In this document: positions 48,404 to 57,178 of the stretch, piece after piece
How positions within the stretch are numbered: the first letter of the stretch is position 1
Layout: each line of letters starts with the position of its first letter
NCBI GenBank assembly: GCA_040757335.1
Contig: JBFLXB010000006.1
Coordinates: 1-64,000 of the forward strand
Origin: Nitrospirota bacterium
GTDB lineage: Bacteria > Nitrospirota > Nitrospiria > 2-01-FULL-66-17
Reading direction: 5' to 3'
DNA: 64,000 nt
Position numbers and translations under genes: made by a program
The notes under the pieces: generated by a model
What the model was told of the DNA's origin: nothing
The model's database searches: none
What the model saw: only the letters and a program-made list of their open reading frames with translations

Positions 48404-49704
48404 GGCGCGGCCGCTCCGCTGTATGCGGTCAGGAAACGGGTGAGGTCCATGCGTTCTTCGCCCGTCAACTCCGCGCGAGCGGCCATGCGGTCCACCGTGG
48501 GTCCCCAGTTGCGGACGTTCGGCGGCACGCGCCAATACGTGTGTTTCGCGTTGAGTCGCCCGTCGGTCCAGCCGTGACAGCGATTGCACTTCGCAAAGGC
48601 CGCTGGAACCGGCGGGGCGTCGGGACGAGGCGCGGCCGGCGTGAGCATCGCGATCATCTGCGACATGGTAAGGCGTTGGACGCGGCCGGCGGCGCGCCAT
48701 GACGCCCCGCCGTCGTGGGAATAGTAGATCCCGGACGCGGTCGTGCCCGCCGCCAGCCGGGAGGGTTTCGCGGGGTGGACCGCGAGACTTCGCACGTCCG
48801 CGTCGGCCAGGCCCTTGCCCAACGTGGCCCAGACGGCTCCCGCGTCGTCCGACACGAAGACCCCCGCGCCGCGGGTCGCCGCGTAGACGCGCGACGCGGC
48901 CCGGGGATGAACCACGATGCGACTCACGAACCATCCGGGGTCGCCGACGCGCTGCCAGCCGCGGCCCGAGCCCACGTAGATCCCTTGTTTGATGGTGCCC
49001 ACGTAGACCCGGCTGTTCCGCGGGTCGTGCACCACGGTGGTGACGCGCGCGGACCCCAGATCAGGGTCCGCAGCCCACCGGGACGCGCCGAGGCCCCGTC
49101 GAAACAGCCCGCCCTCGGTGCCCAGCCAGATGCGTCCGCTGGGTCGCGGTTCGACGGCGAGCGATTTGTATCCCACGGCTTCGGACAACGGAGGAAGCCC
49201 CTCGCTGAACGGCTCCCAGTGCCCGCCCCCGTCCGCGGATCGAAACACCCCGGTGGACGTGGCCGCGAACCACTGCGAGGCGTCCGACGGATCCACCGCC
49301 AGCGCGTCCACCGCGGTGTTGGCCAGATCGCCGGTCACCTCGTTCCACGTCGCAGCGCGGTCTCGGCTGATCGAGACGCCCCCTCCCCAGCCCCCTGCGA
49401 GCAGGATCGGCTGGCCGGCTTGCGTTGGCAGGACCGCGATCAGCGCGTGGTGGGTGAAGCTGCGCAGCCCGCGGTTCGCGTGGGACCATTGGCGGCCGCC
49501 GTCGCGGCTGGTGAGCACGCCCATGTTGCTGGTGATGGCGTAGAACCGGTCGGGATCAACCGGGTCAGGCGCGATCTGGTGAATGATGAGCGGCGCCTCA
49601 GCGATCTCGGCCGCGCGCGCGAGCGAGCCCCCGGCCCACACCAGGACCGCGCACGCAAAACACGCCGTGAGCCCGCCTCCGCCCTTGACGCAGACCGGCC
49701 GCAC
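48400..49704 (-). CDS. Secreted BNR beta-propeller with C-terminal monohaem cytochrome c (first propeller gene)
   Basis: 434 residues, type-I signal peptide (LARA-AE). BNR repeats (TSRDGGRQW, SRDRAATW, SADGGGHW, SDDAGAVW, SHDGGASW). Haem site CNRCH at 373-377 and axial Met candidate in WGPTVDRMAARAEL. The mature N-terminus (PLIIHQIAPDP) resembles that of the 42298 product (PLLINQIAVAP), showing duplication. The GTG at 49704 is 7 bases behind rmlD, so the propeller genes appear to be transcribed with the rhamnose genes. Confidence 0.87.
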   Translation of the reverse strand: MRPVCVKGGGGLTACFACAVLVWAGGSLARAAEIAEAPLIIHQIAPDPVDPDRFYAITSNMGVLTSRDGGRQWSHANRGLRSFTHHALIAVLPTQAGQPILLAGGWGGGVSISRDRAATWNEVTGDLANTAVDALAVDPSDASQWFAATSTGVFRSADGGGHWEPFSEGLPPLSEAVGYKSLAVEPRPSGRIWLGTEGGLFRRGLGASRWAADPDLGSARVTTVVHDPRNSRVYVGTIKQGIYVGSGRGWQRVGDPGWFVSRIVVHPRAASRVYAATRGAGVFVSDDAGAVWATLGKGLADADVRSLAVHPAKPSRLAAGTTASGIYYSHDGGASWRAAGRVQRLTMSQMIAMLTPAAPRPDAPPVPAAFAKCNRCHGWTDGRLNAKHTYWRVPPNVRNWGPTVDRMAARAELTGEERMDLTRFLTAYSGAAAP

Positions 49705-49711
49705 CGTTGGC

Positions 49712-50548
49712 TCACGCGCCGGACGGTTGGGCGCGCAGGTAGTCCGCGAGCGCCGCTTGCCACGGGCGCAAGCGAATCCCCAGCCTGGCCAGCTTGGTGC
49801 AATCGAGGATCGAATAGGCCGGCCGCGGCGCAGGCCGTGCCAGCTCGGTGCTCGCAATGGGCACGACCCGGCGGTTGTACCCCGCCAAATCCAGAATCGT
49901 GACCGCGAACTCGTGCCAAGAGCACGAGCCGCTATTGACCGCGTGATAGATGCCGGCAGCCCGAGTGTCGAGCAACGACCGGATGGCCGCAGCGAGGTCG
50001 TCGGCCGCAGTGGGCGAGCCGACCTGATCGCTCACTACGCGCAGTTCGTCCCGCTCGGATGCGAGCCTGAGGATCGTGCGCACGAAGTTCTTGCCCTCGC
50101 CGTACAGCCACGCGGTGCGCAGGATCACGGCGTCGGGTTTGGCGAGCAGCGCTTCGCGCTCGCCCGCCAGTTTGCTCGCGCCGTACGCGGAGCGCGGCGC
50201 CACCGGGTCCTCCTCACGGTAGGGCGTGGTCTTGGTCCCGTCGTACACGTAGTCGGTCGAGATCGCCACCAGGCGCGCCCCGACCTTGGCTGCGCCCTGC
50301 GCCACGTTGCGGGTCCCGTCGGCGTTGACCGCGTAGGCCCGATCGGGATTCGATTCAGCGCCGTCCACATCGGTGTACGCCGCGGCGTGGATCACGACCT
50401 CGGGCCGCGCATCCGCGATCCGCGCGACGATCGACGCGTCGGTGATGTCCGCTTCGGCCTCGGACGGCGCAACCAGATCCTGGTCGCGCAACACGTGTCG
50501 GAGAGCGATCCCCAACTGGCCCGTCGCGCCGGTGAGAAAAATCCTCAT
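49712..50548 (-). CDS. rmlD: dTDP-4-dehydrorhamnose reductase
   Basis: 278 residues, SDR fold with MRIFLTGATGQLG at the N-terminus, the YxxxK catalytic pair in SAYGASKLAGE and the STDYVYDG motif. It makes dTDP-L-rhamnose in the last step. In this window rmlC is missing and rmlB is only a remnant directly upstream. Confidence 0.94.
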   Translation of the reverse strand: MRIFLTGATGQLGIALRHVLRDQDLVAPSEAEADITDASIVARIADARPEVVIHAAAYTDVDGAESNPDRAYAVNADGTRNVAQGAAKVGARLVAISTDYVYDGTKTTPYREEDPVAPRSAYGASKLAGEREALLAKPDAVILRTAWLYGEGKNFVRTILRLASERDELRVVSDQVGSPTAADDLAAAIRSLLDTRAAGIYHAVNSGSCSWHEFAVTILDLAGYNRRVVPIASTELARPAPRPAYSILDCTKLARLGIRLRPWQAALADYLRAQPSGA

Positions 50549-50550
50549 GT

Positions 50551-50665
50551 CCGCTCTAAGTCAGCGCGTCGAACTTGACGACCGGATCGGCCGGCGCGCG
50601 GAGGATATTCCCGATGAATTGGCCGCCGATGAATCCGCACCCGCGGCCCTGGCAAGTAGCCTCAC
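50551..50665 (-). pseudogene. rmlB: Remnant of rmlB (dTDP-glucose 4,6-dehydratase) N-terminus
   Basis: Read on the minus strand from a GTG that overlaps the rmlA stop (GTGA), the bases encode VRLLARA and, after a frameshift, GCGFIGGQFIGNIL followed by VVKFDALT and TAG. Intact RmlB starts with an MRxLVTGGAGFIGSNF-type Rossmann motif and continues to DALTYSGN: the stop lies exactly where the Tyr would be and the next codons read Ser-Gly. The remaining ~300 codons are gone and rmlD begins 3 bases later. The operon once read rmlA-rmlB-rmlD. Confidence 0.75.
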
Positions 50666-51741
50666 GTGAGCTCGATGCGGCTCTGATCGCCGACGATGAA
50701 TTTCTGGGTCATCGGTTTGGTGACGCACCGCAGGAGCTCGACCTCGCGGCCCAACAGGCTGCGTTCGATCCGGGTGTGGACGTCGACGATGCGACACCGC
50801 TCCAACACGATGCTGTACTCGACTTCGCTGTTGCGCAGCACACAGTCCGCACCGATCGACGTGAACGGCCCGACGTAGGAATTCTCGATCACGGTGCCCG
50901 GCCCGATGACCGCGGGGCCGCGAATCTGGCTGGCGATCACGGTCGCGCCGGGCTCCAGGATCACCTTGCCCGCGATGTCGGACTTGGCGTCCACCTGGCC
51001 GGGCCGGAAGGCCTCAGGCTGCTCGCGGATCTTGTCGAGCGCGAGCCGATTCGCCTCCAGGAGATCCTCGGGCTTTCCGGTATCCTTCCACCACCCCGTG
51101 ATCTCGGAGTACCCGACTCGGTACCCGCGTTCCAGCAGGTATTGGTGGGCATCCGAAATCTCCAGTTCGCCGCGCGCGCTCGGGGTGATCGCGTTGACGG
51201 CCTCGAAGATATGGCGATCGTACAGGTAAATCCCGGTGACCGCGAAGTCGCTCTTGGGTTGAGCGGGCTTCTCTTGGACGCCGACCAGTTTCCCGTTGCG
51301 CAATTCCGGCACGCCGAACCGCTCCGGGTCCCGCACGCGGGCGAACACGAGCCGGCAGTGGTCCCCCGCGCGCGAAAACTCTTCGATGAACTGCCGGATC
51401 CCGCCCACGATCACGTTGTCGCCCAAGTAGAACACGAAGGGGTCGTTGCCGATGAAGTCCTGCGCCACGCGCACCACGTGCGCCAGCCCGCGCGGCGCGT
51501 CCTGCATCACGTATGTCAGCTTGAGCCCCCATCCTTCGCCCCCGCCGAGCGCCTGCCGGATCTCCTCGCCGGTGTCGGGGTTGATGACGATGCCCACCTC
51601 CCGGATGCCAGCGTCCGCCACCGCTTCCAGGGCGTACGCGATCATCGGCTTGTTGGCAATCGGGATGAGGTGTTTGTTGGAGGTGTGCGTGATGGGACGC
51701 AGGCGCGTCCCTTTGCCGCCTGCGGTGATGAGTGCTTTCAC
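50662..51741 (-). CDS. rmlA: Glucose-1-phosphate thymidylyltransferase, long form
   Basis: 359 residues. Nucleotidyltransferase motif LITAGGKGTRLRPITHTSNKHLIPIANKPM at the N-terminus and EKPAQPKSDFAVTGIYLYD in the core. The ~100-residue C-terminal left-handed beta-helix (GPAVIGPGTVIENSYVGPFTSIG) marks the long RmlA/StrD-type. It makes dTDP-glucose, which here has no intact 4,6-dehydratase next to it. Confidence 0.92.
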   Translation of the reverse strand: MKALITAGGKGTRLRPITHTSNKHLIPIANKPMIAYALEAVADAGIREVGIVINPDTGEEIRQALGGGEGWGLKLTYVMQDAPRGLAHVVRVAQDFIGNDPFVFYLGDNVIVGGIRQFIEEFSRAGDHCRLVFARVRDPERFGVPELRNGKLVGVQEKPAQPKSDFAVTGIYLYDRHIFEAVNAITPSARGELEISDAHQYLLERGYRVGYSEITGWWKDTGKPEDLLEANRLALDKIREQPEAFRPGQVDAKSDIAGKVILEPGATVIASQIRGPAVIGPGTVIENSYVGPFTSIGADCVLRNSEVEYSIVLERCRIVDVHTRIERSLLGREVELLRCVTKPMTQKFIVGDQSRIELT

Positions 51742-51799
51742 AATGGAAGTCTCCCGTCCGGTCGCGTTCGAGCCATCATAGAAACCCGCTGGACACCTG

Positions 51800-52435
51800 T
51801 CAATCTGCCCGGCGCTTCGCCACGACCAAATGGTGGAGGCTGATGGGCCAAAACCGAAAAGGGAGGCTCTCCTCCGCCACCACCGTAAACCCGGCTGCCG
51901 CGAGGGCGCGCCGCATCTCGCGTGGCGTCCACTGCTTGACGTGCCCCGGATCGTAGAGGGCTTCCCGCCACTTGCCGGTGGCGAGCCGAGCCAGGGCGAA
52001 TACCAGATCGTTGGGAAACAGGACCAACAGTAAGCCGCCGACCTTCAGCACGCGGGCGAATTCCCGGAGCGCTGCCTCGGGATGGTCGAGGTGCTCGATC
52101 ACCTCCAGAAAGAGACACGCGTCCACGCTGTTGCTCCGGATGCCCAGCTCGAACACGCTCCCCCCGATCACCGGAAGCCCGTGGCGCACGCAGATCTGCC
52201 GGTTTTCTTCGGATCGGTCCACGCCAAGGAGGCGGCGTTCCCCGCGCTCTCGAACCAAGCGCTCCAGCGTGATTCCCTCCCCGCACCCCGCGTCGAGGAT
52301 TAGCCCGCAGCGGGGCAGATGCCGCAGGATGCGCGCGTCCCGGTAGTCCCAGTAGCGCCGGCCCACCCCGCCTTTCGCGTACTGATCCCGCTGATAGATC
52401 ATTCCCTCGGCGGGAAGGTCGTAGTCAACCGGCAT
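51800..52435 (-). CDS. SAM-dependent methyltransferase of a glycan locus
   Basis: 211 residues. SAM motif LILDAGCGEGITLERL and the later LEVIEHLDHP segment define a class I methyltransferase; no zinc ribbon or membrane segment. The start at 52435 lies 18 bases from the transaldolase stop. It probably methylates a sugar or lipid-linked intermediate; the target is unknown. Confidence 0.87.
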   Translation of the reverse strand: MPVDYDLPAEGMIYQRDQYAKGGVGRRYWDYRDARILRHLPRCGLILDAGCGEGITLERLVRERGERRLLGVDRSEENRQICVRHGLPVIGGSVFELGIRSNSVDACLFLEVIEHLDHPEAALREFARVLKVGGLLLVLFPNDLVFALARLATGKWREALYDPGHVKQWTPREMRRALAAAGFTVVAEESLPFRFWPISLHHLVVAKRRAD

Positions 52436-52453
52436 GGTCGGAGCCCGCTGCGG

Positions 52454-53170
52454 TTACAGACGGAACCCGGCCTGCTGAGCGTCTTGATAGAACATCTTGA
52501 CCGTGTCGAGCGAAAAGTCCCTCAGATCGTGCCCCACCAACGACAGCTTCTTCAAAATATCGTTGGTCACCGTGATGATGTGGCAACCGATGGCATCGGC
52601 CTGGAAAATATTCAGCAACTCACGAGGACTCGCCCAGATCAACTCGGCGTCGGGAATCGGTTTGAGCAATTCCACCGCCGCGGCCATCAGCGGCACCGGG
52701 TCGCGTCCCGTGTCCGCCACGCGCCCCGCGAAGACGGAGATGCAGGAAGGCGTGCCCGGCGCCATCTGCGCCGCCACATCACGAACCTGATCCAAGGTCA
52801 TCAGCGCGGTGACGTTCAGCTTCACGCCTGAGCGGGAGAGGCGCCCAATCAGGGGATAGGCAGACTCGCGCCGAGTATTTGTCACCGGGATCTTGACGTA
52901 GACCGATTTTCCCCACCCGGCGATTTCCATCGCCTGCCGTTCCATCTCGGCGAACTCATCTGAAAAGACCTCGAATGAAATCGGCCGATCTGGAATTGCC
53001 TGCAAGATGTCCTTCGCGAAGGCGCGGTAGTCGGAGATCCCGGCCTTACGCATCAACGTGGGGTTGGTGGTGAATCCCTGGATGTAAGGCTTGGCGTACA
53101 TATCGAGCATGCCGGCCTTGTCCGCGCCGTCGGCGAAGATCTTGACCCGTAGATCACCAATCGCTTTCAT
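52454..53170 (-). CDS. Transaldolase-family protein, small (FSA-like) type
   Basis: 238 residues, the length of small transaldolases/fructose-6-phosphate aldolases. The catalytic Lys is Lys93 (YVKIPVT), with FADGAD and GFTTNPTLM at the N-terminus. The ATG at 53170 overlaps the gmhB-type stop (ATGA) and has GGGAGG upstream. Coupling to heptose genes suggests it supplies or consumes sedoheptulose 7-phosphate, the substrate of GmhA; this is inference. Confidence 0.85.
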   Translation of the reverse strand: MKAIGDLRVKIFADGADKAGMLDMYAKPYIQGFTTNPTLMRKAGISDYRAFAKDILQAIPDRPISFEVFSDEFAEMERQAMEIAGWGKSVYVKIPVTNTRRESAYPLIGRLSRSGVKLNVTALMTLDQVRDVAAQMAPGTPSCISVFAGRVADTGRDPVPLMAAAVELLKPIPDAELIWASPRELLNIFQADAIGCHIITVTNDILKKLSLVGHDLRDFSLDTVKMFYQDAQQAGFRL

Positions 53171-53715
53171 GGAACCTCCCTCAGTGAGGATGCCGTCCGT
53201 ATCCACTCCGACGCTTCGGCCAAGGATGCAACGCGGACGTGAAAGTCTTTTGGTCGCGGCTCCGCGTACCCGTGATCGACGAAGACGTTGGTGCATCCTG
53301 CGCGCCGACCAGCTTCAATATCGCGCCACCGATCACCCACCATGAAGCACGACGCCAAGCTCAGTCCCAAGTCGCGGGCGGCTTCGAGCAACAACCCCGG
53401 CGCCGGCTTCCGACACTCGCACTGGTCGGCGTCGTCGTGGTAACAGACCAGAACCCGATCGAGCGGGAGCCTCGCACGAAGCGCGGCGTGAAGCAGCTCG
53501 ACCGTTTCTCGCGTCTGCGTTCCGCGGGCGACGTCGGGCTGGTTGGTCACCACCACGAGTTGAAATCCCTCCGCGCGGAGCAGCGCGAGAGCTTCGGGCA
53601 CGCCCGGCAAGATCTCCAACTCTGCGAGCGAGGATGGGGGATACGGTTTCCCGTTTCGCACGAAGGCACGGTTAAGCACCCCGTCACGATCCAGGAACAC
53701 GGCCCGATGGCTCAT
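53167..53715 (-). CDS. gmhB: D-glycero-D-manno-heptose 1,7-bisphosphate phosphatase-type HAD enzyme
   Basis: 182 residues. HAD motif I FLDRDGVLN, motif II VVTNQPDVARG, motif IV VGDRWRDIEAGRRAG. The zinc-binding loop of GmhB (CYHDDADQCECRKPAPG) is present. It removes the 7-phosphate in heptose nucleotide synthesis. ATG 53715 overlaps the gmhA stop (ATGA). Confidence 0.92.
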   Translation of the reverse strand: MSHRAVFLDRDGVLNRAFVRNGKPYPPSSLAELEILPGVPEALALLRAEGFQLVVVTNQPDVARGTQTRETVELLHAALRARLPLDRVLVCYHDDADQCECRKPAPGLLLEAARDLGLSLASCFMVGDRWRDIEAGRRAGCTNVFVDHGYAEPRPKDFHVRVASLAEASEWIRTASSLREVP

Positions 53716-54311
53716 CGGGCCGTGGATTCCCATTTGGTTTGGGTCGCCTTGAGGGCGGGGTGGGACACCAGCAAATGCCAAATGACCGCCTGGAACGCCT
53801 CGGAGTGCGGGGTGACGGTCTCGGGATTGACGGTCGGGATGATGACGCAGGCATCGGCCACCTTTGCAGTATACCCGCCATCCCGCCCGACCACACCCAC
53901 CACGCGAGCGCCGACCTGCTTGGCGTACTGCAAGGCCGTCACCAGATTCGGACTGATGTTCTTCTCAAGATTGCCCCCGCCGACGGACAAGACAAAGAGC
54001 ATATCCTTGGCCTGCAGGCGGCTCACCTTCAGCCATTCGACGAAGACGCTCGCCCATCCGTCGTCGTTGGTGCGAGCCGTCAACTCCGACACGTTGTCGG
54101 TTGGCGTATAGGCCTCGATGCCGACGATCTTGCGGAAGTCGTTGACCGCGTGGGATGCATTTCCCGCGCTCCCCCCCACGCCGAGGAAGAACAGCCGGCC
54201 GTTGTGATCGCGCAGGTCGGCCAGAAGATCGGCCATTCGCTCGATCGCGGCGACATCCAGCATCGTGATGATCTTGCCCGCTTCGGTCAGGTGGTGTTGC
54301 GCGTACGTCAT
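53712..54311 (-). CDS. gmhA: Sedoheptulose-7-phosphate isomerase
   Basis: 199 residues, SIS domain with GVGGSAGNASHAVNDF and VVGVVGRDGGYTA. It converts sedoheptulose 7-phosphate to D-glycero-D-manno-heptose 7-phosphate. Its start overlaps the hddC stop (ATGA). Confidence 0.9.
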   Translation of the reverse strand: MTYAQHHLTEAGKIITMLDVAAIERMADLLADLRDHNGRLFFLGVGGSAGNASHAVNDFRKIVGIEAYTPTDNVSELTARTNDDGWASVFVEWLKVSRLQAKDMLFVLSVGGGNLEKNISPNLVTALQYAKQVGARVVGVVGRDGGYTAKVADACVIIPTVNPETVTPHSEAFQAVIWHLLVSHPALKATQTKWESTAR

Positions 54312-55015
54312 CGCGGTCGCTCCCTGGCTGATAGGTAGCGCCGGGTCTCCTCGAGACCGGACGGCGATCCGACCTCATAGAAACGTTGCGTCGCCTCGAA
54401 ACCCGCCAGCTCATTACGGGCGATCAACCCTTCGTAGATTGCCGACAGGTCGATTGCGCCCGCAGGAAAGGCGTCGAAGGCCTTGGCCTGCAATGCTCCC
54501 AGGCCGTAATCGATGTACGACATGTCCGGGGCAGGGTTCCGCTTGTCGTGACGCACGATGCGGCCATCTCGAAAAACGACGTTGCTGCGATCCCATCGAT
54601 CGGCGTTCCGAAACACGGTCATCAAGCCCAGTTTTCCGCTCGCGATGAACGCGGCCTCAACGGCGGCGTAGTCGCAGTCCAGATAAGAGTCGCCGTACAG
54701 CACCAGGAACCTCTCGCCCAGCAGCGGCAACGCCTGGCGCAGGGCTCCCCCCGTTCCCAACGGCCTCTCCCCGTCGTACGCATACCGCACAGTGATTCCC
54801 CATCGGCTCCCGTCTCCCACGGCGGCTTCCACCATCTCACCGAGATGACCGACGCACAGAACCACGCGATTCACGCCGTGCCGCCGCAGCAGATCCAACT
54901 GATGCTCGACGAAGGGCTTGCCCGCCACATCCACCAATGCTTTGGGGATGCGCTCGGTCAGGGGTCTCAGGCGAGTCGCCAGTCCTCCAGCCAAGACGGC
55001 AACGGGGAGGGTCAC
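54308..55015 (-). CDS. hddC: D-glycero-D-manno-heptose 1-phosphate guanylyltransferase-type nucleotidyltransferase
   Basis: 235 residues. The nucleotidyltransferase signature is LAGGLATRLRPLTERIPKALVDVAGKPF, with LYGDSYLDCDY following. Between HddA and GmhA its most likely product is GDP-D-glycero-alpha-D-manno-heptose. GTG 55015 overlaps the hddA stop (GTGA); the upstream frame is inside hddA. Confidence 0.88.
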   Translation of the reverse strand: MTLPVAVLAGGLATRLRPLTERIPKALVDVAGKPFVEHQLDLLRRHGVNRVVLCVGHLGEMVEAAVGDGSRWGITVRYAYDGERPLGTGGALRQALPLLGERFLVLYGDSYLDCDYAAVEAAFIASGKLGLMTVFRNADRWDRSNVVFRDGRIVRHDKRNPAPDMSYIDYGLGALQAKAFDAFPAGAIDLSAIYEGLIARNELAGFEATQRFYEVGSPSGLEETRRYLSARERPR

Positions 55016-55992
55016 GCCAGGATGACCTTCGTCCCTTCGAAATCGAAGCGAAAACGCACTTCGTCCAGTCCCGCACGCGCCATCGCGTGGCGCAGCCGAT
55101 TGCGGTCCTCGGCGTAGAACATGAGAAACCCACCGCCACCTGCACCGACCAGTTTCCCACCGATGGCGCCGTTGGCACGGCCAAGCTGGTACCACTCGTC
55201 GATCTGCGGGTTGCTCATCCCGCCGGAGCGTCTCTTCTTGTGCTCCCAATGCTCGTGCATCAGTTCGCCGAAGAGCGCGGGCTTGCCGCTCTCGAGCGCG
55301 TCCTTGCTGCGCAGCCCGAGTTCCTTCACGTAGTGAAGATTCGCGAGCATATCCTGGTCGGATTGCTTTGTGCGTTCGTGTTGATCCTTCAGAATGCTTC
55401 CCGCGCTGCGTGAGAAACCGGTAAAGAACAGCAGGAGGTTATCTTCCAGATCGAAGAGCGTCTCGGAACCAATGCGCAGCGGTTCGGCCACCACCGTTTC
55501 GTCGGGCTGGAACGTGAAGCAGGTAACCCCTCCGTACGCCGCGATGTATTGATCCTGCTTGCCGACCGGTTCCTGGAGTCGATTGATCTCAATCTCGCAC
55601 GCCAGTCGGGCCAACTCGCTGGGATGCACCAGCCCGCGACGATGGGCGTACAGCGCCTTCAGCAGCGCGGTGGTGAAGCTCCCCGACGACCCTAAGCCGG
55701 TGCCGGCCGGAATGTCAGCGAGTGTCGTGATCTCCAATTGCAGCGGCTCGAAGCCCAACATCCGGATCGCCTCACGAATAGTGGGGTGTTGTATCTCCTC
55801 CAGGTGCTCGACGTGTTCAAGCTTCGAATACTTCAGGAAGACACCGGGGTTGAACGGTCGCGTAACCGTAACATAAACGTATTTGTCAATCGCCGCAGCG
55901 ATCAAGAATCCGCCGTGTTGGTGGTAATATGACGGTAAATCGGTACCGCCCCCACCCAGAGTAATGCGTAGGGGGCTACGGGTGATAATCAT
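55012..55992 (-). CDS. hddA: D-glycero-alpha-D-manno-heptose 7-phosphate 1-kinase (GHMP family)
   Basis: 326 residues. GHMP kinase motifs: SPLRITLGGGGTDLP at the N-terminus, PAGTGLGSSGSFTTALL around residue 105, and GAGGGGFLMFY near the C-terminus. It starts the GDP-heptose set. Its ATG at 55992 marks the upstream end of this operon. Confidence 0.92.
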   Translation of the reverse strand: MIITRSPLRITLGGGGTDLPSYYHQHGGFLIAAAIDKYVYVTVTRPFNPGVFLKYSKLEHVEHLEEIQHPTIREAIRMLGFEPLQLEITTLADIPAGTGLGSSGSFTTALLKALYAHRRGLVHPSELARLACEIEINRLQEPVGKQDQYIAAYGGVTCFTFQPDETVVAEPLRIGSETLFDLEDNLLLFFTGFSRSAGSILKDQHERTKQSDQDMLANLHYVKELGLRSKDALESGKPALFGELMHEHWEHKKRRSGGMSNPQIDEWYQLGRANGAIGGKLVGAGGGGFLMFYAEDRNRLRHAMARAGLDEVRFRFDFEGTKVILA

Positions 55993-56345
55993 CTTGAGAA
56001 CCTCACAACCGAACGCCTACCGCGAAACTTCCTGCAAGTCGCCTTACCCCGCTGACACGGTACTAACCTGGCAAAGGTCATAGAGAGACTACTCCCCCCA
56101 GTCCGCGAGCCGTCAGCCCTCGACCGTTGCCAAACGAATGGTTTTTGAAGGTCCAATTCAGAGGCCCCTGATTGCAAGACAATCTATCGATCCCATAGCT
56201 TCCCAGTAGTCCTCAACAGCAAGTCTTTATAGACATCCCACCAAAGGCTTCGACTCGCGCCAATTCGCTCTCAGGCCACCCAGGCCGTTATATCGGATCC
56301 TCGAAGACGATCTCGGCTCCATAGATTAACAACAAATCCTGACCG
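55993..56345. other. 353-base gene-free spacer at an operon and composition boundary
   Basis: No reading frame with a ribosome site or recognisable family is seen on either strand, and there is no tRNA-like fold or repeat copy. It probably carries the hddA promoter, but no clear -35/-10 pair was found. From here to about 60.8 kb the sequence is visibly richer in A+T. Confidence 0.6.
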
Positions 56346-57083
56346 TCACTTTGCGTATGGTCTCAAAACAAGGCCGACGCACAGATTGAGGTGAATCGAT
56401 GGCAACTGGACCGGGTACCAGGAGATTTTCTCAACAGAAAACGTTCCACGCAACTCGTGAAGAACCTCGCGCGCGCTATTGACATGCTCCGCCTCGATGA
56501 AGGGTCTATACGACCGGTTGTATCGTTTTTCGAACATCCTCTGCGAGGTGACCCGCCTCCCAAGTGAATAGCCCAAGCCACCTTCGCAAGGAATCACCAC
56601 GAGGAGCTGCCCGTAAGGTCTGTCTAGAAGACGATCAGCTTCAGCGAGAAACGCAGGGAGGTTCGGGAGGTGCTCCAGAACATGAATGGCCAGAATCCGG
56701 TCGAAGTGGCCATCAGGGTACGGAAGCCGCTCCTGGCAATCAGCAATGATCGTCTTCGCTTTTGGCCATCGCCGCTGCAACACACCAGCCATGCTCTTGC
56801 GTAGCTCAACGGACACATATTGCTCCATCTGCTTCTCATCCAATTCCTCATATGCAAGCTGATCCCCAAGACCTGCTCCGATTTCCAGCGTCCGCACGAA
56901 ACCTGGGCGACTATTCCGAGCGACAAACTTGTGGCCGAAGTCAATCACCCCCGAAAATCTGTTCTTGTTAACTTGAAAGAAATATTCCATCCAGTCATCC
57001 GCGATCCTGGATTGCTCGGGCGTGAGAACCGGAACCTGCTTTGGCCATTGTCCCCCACCGCTCCTCTCCAGTCGCTTAGACAT
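56346..57083 (-). CDS. Class I SAM-dependent methyltransferase
   Basis: 245 residues. SAM motif VRTLEIGAGLGDQLAYEEL, then IHVLEHLPNLPAFLAEADRLL. The ATG at 57083 has GGGAGAAG upstream, preferred over the longer frame to 57149. The second of three methyltransferases in this polysaccharide block; target unknown. Confidence 0.85.
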   Translation of the reverse strand: MSKRLERSGGGQWPKQVPVLTPEQSRIADDWMEYFFQVNKNRFSGVIDFGHKFVARNSRPGFVRTLEIGAGLGDQLAYEELDEKQMEQYVSVELRKSMAGVLQRRWPKAKTIIADCQERLPYPDGHFDRILAIHVLEHLPNLPAFLAEADRLLDRPYGQLLVVIPCEGGLGYSLGRRVTSQRMFEKRYNRSYRPFIEAEHVNSAREVLHELRGTFSVEKISWYPVQLPSIHLNLCVGLVLRPYAK

Positions 57084-57178
57084 TTTGAAACTTCTCCCAC
57101 GCACGCTCTGACGATGATTCCGGAGCGCCCCATTTACGCCGGGCACCACCAGTACCGCTCCAAATTATCGCAGGGGAC

